A DNA stretch of 64,000 bases from an uncultured Sulfurovum sp. (GCA_913055205.1 CAJXJN010000005.1:1-64000); one strand, 5' to 3'; counted from the stretch's first letter, positions 49,231-58,023 are shown. Notes: generated by a model from the sequence alone, not told the origin. Program-made: numbers and translations.

Positions 49231-51108
49231 ATGGAATTGCAATTTTCTTATTATTTGGACCGGATCTCAAAATACAGCGGATATCTAGCAGCCATCCTGG
49301 TAGTTATCCTCTCACTTTTAGTAGCCTATGATGCAGGGATGCGTTACCTGTTCTCTGCCGGCTCCATTGCTTTGCAGGAAGTAGAGTGGCATCTTTTTGA
49401 TGTGATTTTTTTACTTGGTCTTACCTATGCGCTTAAACATGACAAACATGTAAGAGTAGATATTTTCTTTGAGCGTTACAGTCCCGATACAAAATCCATA
49501 GTACAGATACTCTCTATGCTTCTACTTGTTGTGCCTTTTTCACTTTTGTTCTTGAATGATGCGTTTGATATGACGTATCAGAGTTATGTGCAGCATGAAG
49601 TCTCTTCTGATCCCGGGGGATTGACGCATCGTTGGCTCATTAAGGCTATGTTGGTGGTGGCTTTTGTGTTGTTGCTTCTTCAGGCTGTGAGTGAAGTGCT
49701 TAAAGCGTATCATCGGTTAGAGAATAAGATGGCACTCATCAAAACCCTCGTAGGTATAGCCCTTGTGGCTATACTCATTTATATGGCGTGGTTTAACCGT
49801 ATGGCATTTTGGTTTGATCCGGTATTCCTCATGTTCGGTTTGGCTTTGGTTTTACTTATGGCAGGCTTTCAGGTAGCCTTTGTCTTTGCAGGAGTGGCAC
49901 TCTTTTTTGCTCTCATAAGTGATGAAGTAGGCTTGGGAGTACTTGAGATGCTTCCTTACAGGACCTACGGCATTATGGGTAATGTTACGCTGATGGCTGT
50001 ACCGCTTTTTATCTTCATGGGGCTCATTCTTGAAAAGTCCAAGATGGCAGAGAATCTGCTTAGTTCTATGGGGAAACTTTTTGGGCAGGTAAGGGGCGGT
50101 TTAGCTATTTCTGTGGTGCTTGTGGGGGCTATTTTGGCAGCGAGTACAGGTATAGTAGGAGCTTCAGTGGTGATGATGAGCCTTATTGCTCTGCCTTTGA
50201 TGCTGAAACACCATTACTCACCTGCATTGGCTTCAGGGAGTATTGCAGCGAGTGGAACACTGGGACAGCTTATCCCGCCGTCCATCGTCCTCATTGTTCT
50301 GGGTGATCAGATGCACCTTTCTGTGGGTGACCTGTTTAAGGCGGCAGTCGTACCGGGACTGCTGCTTATTATCCTCTACATTATTTATATTTTACTCATT
50401 GCATATTTCAATAAAGAAGTTGCACCTGCTATTGTTTCAGACGAGCCATACGCTAAAGTGGTCAAAGAAGCGGTTAAAGCCATCATCCCGCCGCTTTTAC
50501 TCATAGGGGCAGTGTTGGGGTCGATCTTTGCGGGGATCGCATCTCCTACAGAATCGGCGGCTATTGGGGTGCTTGGAGCTATGGGATTGGCTGTATTTAA
50601 CAGAGCTTTCTCCTTTGATCTTGTGCGTTACGCAAGCATAGAAACCGTTAAGCTCACCGCGATGATCTTCATGATACTCATAGGAGCAACAGCATTCTCA
50701 CTGGTATTTAACGAACTGGGTGGAGGAGACATGGCACTGGAGTTCTTTACAGGAGATATAGGAGACAAATGGACATTCATCCTCATAGCAATGCTTGTCA
50801 TCTTCTTACTGGGATTCTTCATAGACTTTATCGAGATAGCCTTCGTAGTTGTACCTATCTTGGTACCTATCGTGGCATCGTTTGGTATAGACCCGGTATG
50901 GTTTGCCATTCTCATCGCGATGAACCTGCAAGCCTCCTTCCTCACCCCACCTTTTGGATTTGCGTTGTTCTATCTCAAAGGAGCAGCAGGGAACAAGGTG
51001 AGTACGGGAGCTATCTATAGGGGTGTGGTTCCGTTTATCTTGTTGCAAGTGTTGGCGTTGGGGATCATTGTGTTATTCCCGGAACTGATCTATCTGTTTG
51101 GGAAGTAG
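49231..51108 (+). CDS. fused TRAP transporter permease (DctQ-DctM)
   Basis: N-terminal small-permease segment ALQEVEWHLFDVIFLLGLTYALKHDKHVRVD; DctM-like GNVTLMAVPLFIFMGLILEKS. Confidence 0.9.
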   Translation: MELQFSYYLDRISKYSGYLAAILVVILSLLVAYDAGMRYLFSAGSIALQEVEWHLFDVIFLLGLTYALKHDKHVRVDIFFERYSPDTKSIVQILSMLLLVVPFSLLFLNDAFDMTYQSYVQHEVSSDPGGLTHRWLIKAMLVVAFVLLLLQAVSEVLKAYHRLENKMALIKTLVGIALVAILIYMAWFNRMAFWFDPVFLMFGLALVLLMAGFQVAFVFAGVALFFALISDEVGLGVLEMLPYRTYGIMGNVTLMAVPLFIFMGLILEKSKMAENLLSSMGKLFGQVRGGLAISVVLVGAILAASTGIVGASVVMMSLIALPLMLKHHYSPALASGSIAASGTLGQLIPPSIVLIVLGDQMHLSVGDLFKAAVVPGLLLIILYIIYILLIAYFNKEVAPAIVSDEPYAKVVKEAVKAIIPPLLLIGAVLGSIFAGIASPTESAAIGVLGAMGLAVFNRAFSFDLVRYASIETVKLTAMIFMILIGATAFSLVFNELGGGDMALEFFTGDIGDKWTFILIAMLVIFLLGFFIDFIEIAFVVVPILVPIVASFGIDPVWFAILIAMNLQASFLTPPFGFALFYLKGAAGNKVSTGAIYRGVVPFILLQVLALGIIVLFPELIYLFGK

Positions 51109-51150
51109 GTGGGTGCGAGTAGCGTCCAAGACAACGTTTGATTTGAGAAA
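51007..51150 (+). repeat. left copy of direct repeat bracketing AT-rich island (functional TRAP gene 3' end)
   Basis: matches 56505-56631: ccgtttatcttgttgcaagt.ttggc.ttggggatcattgtg...ccggaactgatct.tctgttt.ggaagtag.t. Confidence 0.9.
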
Positions 51151-51268
51151 CAAGGTAAATTAATGGCTTTAATATTTGAATTTTTATGTATCTCTATGCG
51201 ACACTTAAAAGCTCGATATTTTCCGTTTATTACCTTGTTTCTCCTCCTAGGTTTTATTATAAGCTATA

Positions 51269-52477
51269 TTATTTAAAGTATAATTTTTCAGTACTACCTT
51301 TACCAAAATATTTTTCATATTCTTGGGCAGCAAATGAGTCCATCATTCCTGATATATAGTCAGTTATAATACGGTCTTTACAATCATGAATTGTTCTTAG
51401 TTCGGCTGGTAATAAAATATTATTTTTATTATATGTTTCATCACTATATACTTCAAATAAACCTCGTATAATTTTTTCTCCTCTTTTTTCATAGAGTTGA
51501 ATATCTTTTTTACGTAATATTGCCTTAAATAATAATTTTTTTAATCCTTCGGCTAATAAAGCATGATTTTTATATCCTAATTCACCACTTACTAAGCCTA
51601 TATCTGAACATAATATATGTACAATTGTAGATGTTAATTCTTTTTTTAATACTATTGAATACTCTTCTGAAGAATTTAAACTATTTGATTTTGATGCTTC
51701 CATTTGAATATTTTTTGTAATATCTATCATTGATTGTAATGCAGAAGTATATTTTTTATTGATTCTAAATTCATGAACAATTTCACCTAGACTTATCATT
51801 CCAAAACTTATTGCATCTTCTAAGTCATGAGCAGCATATGCTATTTCATCTGCTAAATCCATAATTTGAGCATCTATACTTTTTTTTATTGATAGATTAT
51901 TTTTTTGTAATTCATTTGATAGAAACTTATAGTCATCATCATATAAAAACTTTTCAGAATTTTCTTCTTTAGTAAAAAAATATTTTGTTACTGACATTAA
52001 TGTTCTAATATTTAAATTAAGACCTGAATATTTATGGTGTTTTTTTTCTAATGTATTGAGTATTCTAAATGCTTGAGCATTTCCTTCATAACCTCCACAA
52101 TCAGAACTTAATTCATTTAAAACTACTTCTCCATGATGACCAAATGGTGGATTTCCAATATCATGTGCAAGTGCAGCTGTTTCAGTAACAACAGTATCTT
52201 CTAATTCAAGTCCAAAAGCTATTGTTCGTGCAATTTGTGCTACTTCTAAACTATGAGTAAGTCTATTTCGATTAAACTTATTAGCATCAACTCCTAATAA
52301 TTGCATTTTACCTTGCAATCGTCTAAATGATGATGAATATAAAACTCTTGCATAATCCCTCATTAGTATTTGTCTATTATTTGAACGAGTATCATTAGTT
52401 TCATGAATACGATATTCTAAACATTTAATTAACTTTTCTTGTTCTTGTGCATATTCTTTTGTTTCGGTATCATACAT
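51269..52477 (-). CDS. dGTP triphosphohydrolase-like HD-domain protein
   Basis: RNRLTHSLEVAQIARTIA, AHDIGNPPFGHHGE, MDLADEIAYAAHDLEDA. Confidence 0.88.
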   Translation of the reverse strand: MYDTETKEYAQEQEKLIKCLEYRIHETNDTRSNNRQILMRDYARVLYSSSFRRLQGKMQLLGVDANKFNRNRLTHSLEVAQIARTIAFGLELEDTVVTETAALAHDIGNPPFGHHGEVVLNELSSDCGGYEGNAQAFRILNTLEKKHHKYSGLNLNIRTLMSVTKYFFTKEENSEKFLYDDDYKFLSNELQKNNLSIKKSIDAQIMDLADEIAYAAHDLEDAISFGMISLGEIVHEFRINKKYTSALQSMIDITKNIQMEASKSNSLNSSEEYSIVLKKELTSTIVHILCSDIGLVSGELGYKNHALLAEGLKKLLFKAILRKKDIQLYEKRGEKIIRGLFEVYSDETYNKNNILLPAELRTIHDCKDRIITDYISGMMDSFAAQEYEKYFGKGSTEKLYFK

Positions 52478-52606
52478 ATTTATTCCTCATCTATTTGTAG
52501 TTCGTTTTACTTATAACGTTTGAGTTTACCAATAAATGCCTACGAGGCATTTTCCTCGTCCCAAGCTTGGGGACAAGTACTTGATCCTTTTATCTGCGGA
52601 ACCTCT

Positions 52607-52745
52607 CTATTTCAAGTAATCCTTAACACCTTCATAGTCCCTGGAAGAACTATATCTCCAATGTCTAGCTTCATCTACATACCCTCTTTTTACAGGGGTC
52701 TCATGTATATATTGTATCTTATTTATACCCTTAAGGGGCAACCCC
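52607..52745 (-). pseudogene. C-terminal relic of Y1/REP-associated transposase
   Basis: minus-strand frame LKGINKIQYIHETPVKRGYVDEARHWRYSSSRDYEGVKDYLK* parallels KIEYIHQNPVKHGYVDEAIHWRYSSARDYHGEEG of the intact gene. Confidence 0.85.
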
Positions 52746-53113
52746 TGTCATCATGACATCTGTTTGCATCAGCTGAGGATGAAATACGTATATCTATTTC
52801 TTCCCATAGGAGAAGTGTATCATTTTTTTATTTCATTATGAGCTTTTTGGGATGCATATATAACTGATGCATTCCTAAGCTGAAGCTTTGGGGCAAGAAA
52901 AACTGCATACTCAAGCAGACAAAATGTAGCTTTATGTAGAATCAAGGTCTAACTTTGAATTTGGTTTGAAGACTTGGGCAGGTCTCGGTTAGCTATAGCT
53001 ATTTAAGTTATATTTGAATATTAAGTAGATATTCTATAGTAAGTACCTTGTTTATTTCTTGTTATATGATTTAAATTGACACCTAATAAAGATACACTAT
53101 TCTAAAAGGAGAA

Positions 53114-53545
53114 TTGATGGGAATTTTTAGTAGTTTATTTAGTAACAAACCAAAAGTGAGTTATGATCAAAAAGTTATTGAATATATAACAATATTCAAA
53201 GATGCATCTTTAGCAATGGTTACTAAAAACTTAATGAAGTCAGATGATAACAAGATGAAAATGTATATGTATTTTTTTGGTGTTATAGATTATGTTGCTC
53301 AAAATAACAACATCAGTGATTCAGAAACAATAGCAATACTAAAAGCATTTTTAATGAACGAATTAAACGTTCCATCTGATAAAGTTCGTTACATAGTTAA
53401 TGAACTCATGGATAATACAACTAATGAGTATTATATGGAATACATGGTTATAGGAGGGAATGCAATTAGTGCATGGGCTAATGGAGATAGTTTTGCTCCA
53501 ATGAAATTATTGGATATTCTTAATCCAATTAGTAAGGATATCTAA
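53114..53545 (+). CDS. uncharacterised protein in AT-rich island
   Basis: 143 aa ORF with aaaaggagaattg RBS; no family recognised. Confidence 0.7.
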   Translation: MMGIFSSLFSNKPKVSYDQKVIEYITIFKDASLAMVTKNLMKSDDNKMKMYMYFFGVIDYVAQNNNISDSETIAILKAFLMNELNVPSDKVRYIVNELMDNTTNEYYMEYMVIGGNAISAWANGDSFAPMKLLDILNPISKDI

Positions 53546-54064
53546 ATGGGATTCTTTGGAGATTTAGCTAATGCATTTAATGGTAATGCTAGAAATAGAT
53601 ATGATTTTATACATAATAAAGTATCTAATATACTACAATATAGAGACATTAAAAAGTTTTTTTATTCCGGTACACAGTTAGATAGAGAACAAAAAATCAT
53701 AACTTTTGTATTTTTGAATGGGTTATTTTATATTCTAACTTATCAATATGAACTTGGACATCATTATAATAAAGATTTAAATGATATTGAAAATAAAGCA
53801 TTAGGTCTACAAAAACTATATATGAAAGATAAATTAAGTTGGTCTAATGTATATATTGATATGGTTATTAAAGATGTTCAAAACTATACATATAATAATC
53901 CACAACATATTCAAGGCATATATAATATTGGAATTGTAGTTGCAGTTAATCTTACTATTGACTCAAATATTGCCTCAATGATAAACACTGGTGGTGAAAT
54001 ATCAGAGGCTAATGGATATAGAGTTTTAGATGATTTCATTGATTTACTTTATATGAAAAATTAA
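53546..54064 (+). CDS. uncharacterised protein, directly abutting 53114 ORF
   Basis: 172 aa ORF starting at the next base after the previous stop; no family recognised. Confidence 0.7.
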   Translation: MGFFGDLANAFNGNARNRYDFIHNKVSNILQYRDIKKFFYSGTQLDREQKIITFVFLNGLFYILTYQYELGHHYNKDLNDIENKALGLQKLYMKDKLSWSNVYIDMVIKDVQNYTYNNPQHIQGIYNIGIVVAVNLTIDSNIASMINTGGEISEANGYRVLDDFIDLLYMKN

Positions 54065-54102
54065 ATACATATAATTAATGATAATTTATTTCGGAACTTT
54101 AG

Positions 54103-54245
54103 AGGGTCAGGTAACAAACCACAAACAAAATAAAAAATGCTATACTTACACAATTATAGAGGAGTGACAGATGGCAAGAAGAGCAAGAGTTGATCTTGAT
54201 GGATTTCATCATATTGTTAACAGTGGGGTGGCATGAATAATAGGT
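54103..54245 (+). repeat. 143-bp near-identical repeat, copy 1, carrying a truncated transposase start
   Basis: agggtcaggtaacaaaccac...atggcaagaagagcaagagttgatcttgatggatttcatcatattgttaacagtggggtggcatga; second copy 56124-56266. Confidence 0.95.
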
Positions 54246-54250
54246 GTTTT

Positions 54251-54992
54251 CTCGTTCCACCTCTCCGCAGGTGGAATGCATAGGCAATTCCAACATAGTC
54301 CTCATCATAAAAAGTCTACCAAAATCTATCAATCCCTATTAACCCTTCTTCTCCATGATAGTCTCTGGCACTGGAATACCTCCAGTGTATAGCTTCATCT
54401 ACATAGCCATGTTTTACAGGGTTTTGATGTATATACTCTATCTTACTTTTTAACATGAGATCATTCTGCATTAGTTTTGGCTGATATCCTTCTTCCCATA
54501 CTTGGAATGTCTTCTCTTTCCTGTGAGCCTTTTTATAAAAAGATAACTGATCCAATAAGGTAGTGACATTTTCTTTATGCAATAGTTTTAAAATCTCAAC
54601 CGCAGTAAATTTTTTAAAAGATTCCATACTCTTTTGTAAATCATCACTGCGTAATACCATATGCAAGTGGTTTTCAAGTATGACATAAGCGTGTAGTTTT
54701 AAGTTGTCCTGCTTCTGTAAGAATTTGAGACAATTCAATACAATATCTACACTCTCTTTTCTTGTAAATATGGGTAACCAGTGTAAGATAGTACAGGTTA
54801 CAAAATGTGGATGTGTCGGTTCAATTATTTTGTATCTACTTCTGCCCATGATTACTCTTTTTTGTTTATTGTAGTAGAATTTAGAGGTGTAGAGTGATTA
54901 TATGTCAGATTGTAATATTTTTAGCCATATCATATTGAGGATAACGTTATGACTGGCCTATACATTCCACCTACGGAGAGGTGGAACGAGAG
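54251..54992 (-). mobile_element. Y1 transposase (RAYT-like) unit with inverted hairpin ends
   Basis: ctcgttccacctctccgcaggtggaatgcatagg at left, inverted cctatacattccacctacggagaggtggaacgagag at right, each forming TTCCACCT-loop-AGGTGGAA. Confidence 0.85.
54316..54849 (-). CDS. REP-associated/IS200-like Y1 transposase
   Basis: HUH-type NHLHMVL, catalytic-helix KIEYIHQNPVKHGYV. Confidence 0.92.
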   Translation of the reverse strand: MGRSRYKIIEPTHPHFVTCTILHWLPIFTRKESVDIVLNCLKFLQKQDNLKLHAYVILENHLHMVLRSDDLQKSMESFKKFTAVEILKLLHKENVTTLLDQLSFYKKAHRKEKTFQVWEEGYQPKLMQNDLMLKSKIEYIHQNPVKHGYVDEAIHWRYSSARDYHGEEGLIGIDRFW

Positions 54993-55019
54993 AGGTTTTG
55001 TTAGACATAATATATCTTT

Positions 55020-55604
55020 TTAGTATTCTATTATTTTACAAAATTTTTGTACCTTACCTAGTTTTATAAATTCGTAATCATCTTTACATGATTCTCTTAT
55101 GAAAACAAACCTAAATTCATTCTCATCACTAAAAAAACTTGGTTTTTGAGAATATGTTAATTTCGCCAATTCAATTGCTGTTGGTTTACTATCTACTTCT
55201 TTTCCATGAGAATATTTGACATTAACACCCTCGATTCCACCAAAATGTTTATAAGAACGCGTTTCTAACCATTTTGTTATTTCAGTAGCTAATTGTTGAG
55301 GGTTCGTTATTTCAACTATGAACTCTCCAAATTTACTTTGTTTTGCAGCCTCTAGAGTTCTATGAAAACATAGTATATAAAATGAATTGCTAGCAAATGA
55401 ACAATGGTAATTTAATCCATTATGCACAACATGTGCTTCACCTTCAGTAATATCTCTTCTTAGTTTATCTTCAATACATTTATACTTTTGAAGTAGGCTA
55501 AATCTAATAGTCCCATTTATGAAAGCTTTCGCGTATTTAATGTCATCAAACACGCGATAAACTGTTTGAGGATAGTCACCATGAGCTTCCAAAGATTTCA
55601 CCAT
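55020..55604 (-). CDS. uncharacterised protein, DUF2971-like
   Basis: GTIRFSLLQKYKCIED...FYILCFHRT...YSQKPSFFSDENEFRFVF. Confidence 0.55.
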   Translation of the reverse strand: MVKSLEAHGDYPQTVYRVFDDIKYAKAFINGTIRFSLLQKYKCIEDKLRRDITEGEAHVVHNGLNYHCSFASNSFYILCFHRTLEAAKQSKFGEFIVEITNPQQLATEITKWLETRSYKHFGGIEGVNVKYSHGKEVDSKPTAIELAKLTYSQKPSFFSDENEFRFVFIRESCKDDYEFIKLGKVQKFCKIIEY

Positions 55605-55640
55605 TTCTCTCCAAGATTTTGTTAGTTGTTTTAAAAACTT

Positions 55641-56009
55641 TTATTGACAATTTCTTAAAACATGTTTTAATTGATATTGTAAATCTGAAAGTGCATTATT
55701 ATAATCACTTACAGCACTATTATAAGTACTTAGGGCATTTTCATAACTTGTTCTATACATCCCGTAACTTCCACACATGCTTTCATCATTTACAAATGTA
55801 CCATACATTCCACAATTTAATTCGTAATTTGATTTTGCATTTTCTAAATTACTTTCTGCACTTTCAACATTACTCTCTTGTGTTTCTAAATCATCTGCAT
55901 AGTTTTTCAGTTTTTGTGCATCACTTGAACAATATGAAGCATCAATTGGAAAACTAGCTCCAAAAACTAATGTCACTGACATTAAAATTGTAATCATAAT
56001 TTTATACAT
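55641..56009 (-). CDS. small secreted coiled-coil protein
   Basis: signal peptide MYKIMITILMSVTLVFGA; Asn/Ser-rich helical repeats; four Cys. Confidence 0.55.
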   Translation of the reverse strand: MYKIMITILMSVTLVFGASFPIDASYCSSDAQKLKNYADDLETQESNVESAESNLENAKSNYELNCGMYGTFVNDESMCGSYGMYRTSYENALSTYNSAVSDYNNALSDLQYQLKHVLRNCQ

Positions 56010-56123
56010 GTAATTCCTTCAACTAACGGGTGCGCTGAACACCATTCAGTATGATATCAGAAAATCACGTAGTGTTTTCTGGGAGCATACTTAATGTGTA
56101 AACTTTTGAACTTTAGAAACTTT

Positions 56124-56290
56124 AGGGTCAGGTAACAAACCACAAACAAAATAAAAAATGCTATACTTACACAATTATAGAGGAGTGACAGATGGCAAGA
56201 AGAGCAAGAGTTGATCTTGATGGATTTCATCATATTGTTAACAGTGGGGTGGCATAAATAATAGGTATTAGTGATTTGTTACCTGACCCT
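56124..56290 (+). mobile_element. 167-bp MITE-like element: 143-bp repeat copy 2 bounded by 16-nt inverted repeats
   Basis: agggtcaggtaacaaa (56124-56139) and tttgttacctgaccct (56275-56290); internal MARRARVDLDGFHHIVNSGVA* fragment. Confidence 0.85.
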
Positions 56291-56316
56291 AATTTTTGCT
56301 AATTTTCTACCCTCTT

Positions 56317-56465
56317 TTTACAGAGTTCTCATGTATATATTGTATCTTATTTGTCATCATAGCATCTGTTTGCATCAGCTGAGGATGAAATACTTATAGC
56401 TATTTCTTCCCATAGATGAAGTGTATCATTTTTTTATTTCATTATGAGCTTTTTGGGGACGAGGA
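56317..56465 (-). pseudogene. further-degraded relic of Y1 transposase 3' region and flank
   Basis: matches 52680-52860 (ctctttttacag...catgtatatattgtatctta...gcatcagctgaggatgaaatac...ttcattatgagctttttggg). Confidence 0.8.
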
Positions 56466-56504
56466 ATAACTTTGAATTTGGTTTGAAAATTTGGTGCAGG
56501 TCAG

Positions 56505-56631
56505 GGGGCTATCTACAGGGGGGTGTTGTACCGTTTATCTTGTTGCAAGTATTGGCTTTGGGGATCATTGTGATGTTTCCGGAACTGATCTGTCTGTTTT
56601 GGAAGTAGATGTGTGCGAGAAACGTTTGATA
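56505..56631 (+). pseudogene. right copy of TRAP permease 3' end, decayed
   Basis: about 125 bp similar to 51007-51150 with a 2-nt insertion and several substitutions. Confidence 0.9.
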
Positions 56632-56657
56632 TCTTCTCCCGGATAAGTAAGAGCTTA

Positions 56658-57851
56658 TTAGACCATTAACCCAAAGAGCCACATAGGTATCTTGTTTGTC
56701 TCCATCGTGTAATCTGTATCTACTACAACATAACTATGTGGTAAATCTTTTATTTGTTTAAAAGATTTATTTTTTCCACCTATCTCAAAAATGTGTTCGC
56801 CAACTCTGAAATCACCAATATCACTGTAGTAAATGTTCTCAAAGCAAGATGCAAAAAAAGTTTCACGTACTGTACCTATATCTACTTCTATGCTAAATTC
56901 ATCGGCATAGGTATAGAGTATATTAGTATTTGAAAAGAGAAGTTTTTCGGGTTTTTTGGAGATATTTGTTGAGAATTTTCGTATAGGACGGATGATTTTT
57001 GTCTCCTCTAAAATATTTATGTAGGTAGCCAAAGTAGGATGTGAAACTCCAAACTCTTTGCATAAAGCAGTAATATTGACTTTATAAGGTACGCGGGAGT
57101 AGATAAGTTTTGCTATGAACTTTTTGAAAATACTTAAGTGTGTATAGTCTATTTTATTGAGAGAAGGAATATCTTCTGCAATAATTTTGTCAAGGGCATT
57201 AAAAAGTTTGTTTTTGTATTCCACTTCATCTTCTATGAAAAACGGATAAAAACCAATTTGTAAATATTTTAAAAAGTTTTTGTAAAGTTCAGGGTTTTCC
57301 AGGGCTAAGGTAGAAGAGAGTTCAGACGCATTGCTGAGTATTTCATCCAGCGTTAAAGTGGGCAGTATGATATCTGCTGAGAGCTTAAGGTACTCTCTAA
57401 AGCTCAGAGGTGTTACATAGGAGATAACAGCACGTCTGCTTAAATCATACTTTTCATTAAGTATATTGAGCATCGAACTTCCTGAAAATCGTACCAAAAG
57501 GTCAGGAAAAGAGTCGTAGATGCTTTTAAGTTCTAAAGCCCAGTTCTTATACTTATGTATCTCATCTATGACTATAACCTTCCCACCCAAGCGTACAAAC
57601 TCTGTTGCAATGTCATAGATGGAGCTGTTTATGATGTAAATATCATCTGCAGAAAAGTAGAGATACTCTGTGGCTTTAAAGTTTTGTTTTAGGTATTGCA
57701 GGAGTAGGGTAGTTTTACCTACACCCCGTTGTCCTATCAGACCAACCAAGCGATTTTTAGAGATGAGCTTTCCTAAATATTTGTCACGTGTAAAGTTTAA
57801 AGAGATGGAAGATATAAGTCTTATTTGTTTATTTTGTATATACTTTATCAT
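56658..57851 (-). CDS. AAA+ ATPase with DUF4143-type C-terminal domain
   Basis: LIGQRGVGKTTLLLQYL Walker A, VIVIDEIHKYKNW, C-terminal winged-helix/nuclease-like region. Confidence 0.88.
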   Translation of the reverse strand: MIKYIQNKQIRLISSISLNFTRDKYLGKLISKNRLVGLIGQRGVGKTTLLLQYLKQNFKATEYLYFSADDIYIINSSIYDIATEFVRLGGKVIVIDEIHKYKNWALELKSIYDSFPDLLVRFSGSSMLNILNEKYDLSRRAVISYVTPLSFREYLKLSADIILPTLTLDEILSNASELSSTLALENPELYKNFLKYLQIGFYPFFIEDEVEYKNKLFNALDKIIAEDIPSLNKIDYTHLSIFKKFIAKLIYSRVPYKVNITALCKEFGVSHPTLATYINILEETKIIRPIRKFSTNISKKPEKLLFSNTNILYTYADEFSIEVDIGTVRETFFASCFENIYYSDIGDFRVGEHIFEIGGKNKSFKQIKDLPHSYVVVDTDYTMETNKIPMWLFGLMV

Positions 57852-58023
57852 ATTTAAAGTCCATTTTAAATTTTATAAAATTATACATCAATTACTTAAA
57901 ATGAACTTTAAATGAATTAATAAAGAATTTAAAGTCCATATTCAGTATATGGATTTAAATCCAAAGTGTAATTATTTTCTGCTCTCATGTTTTACGCGAG
58001 AACGAAAGGGAGAGTATAGGTGA

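Noticed and set aside
52520-52756. 78-aa plus-strand ORF in the island
   Set aside because: Antisense of a Y1 transposase C-terminal relic read on the minus strand.
54099-54332. 77-aa minus-strand ORF spanning the 143-bp repeat
   Set aside because: Runs across the repeat and hairpin boundary; the plus-strand truncated transposase start explains the conserved part better.
55619-55957. His/Leu-rich 112-aa plus-strand ORF
   Set aside because: Antisense to the signal-peptide-bearing 55641-56009 ORF; composition is a shadow-frame artefact.
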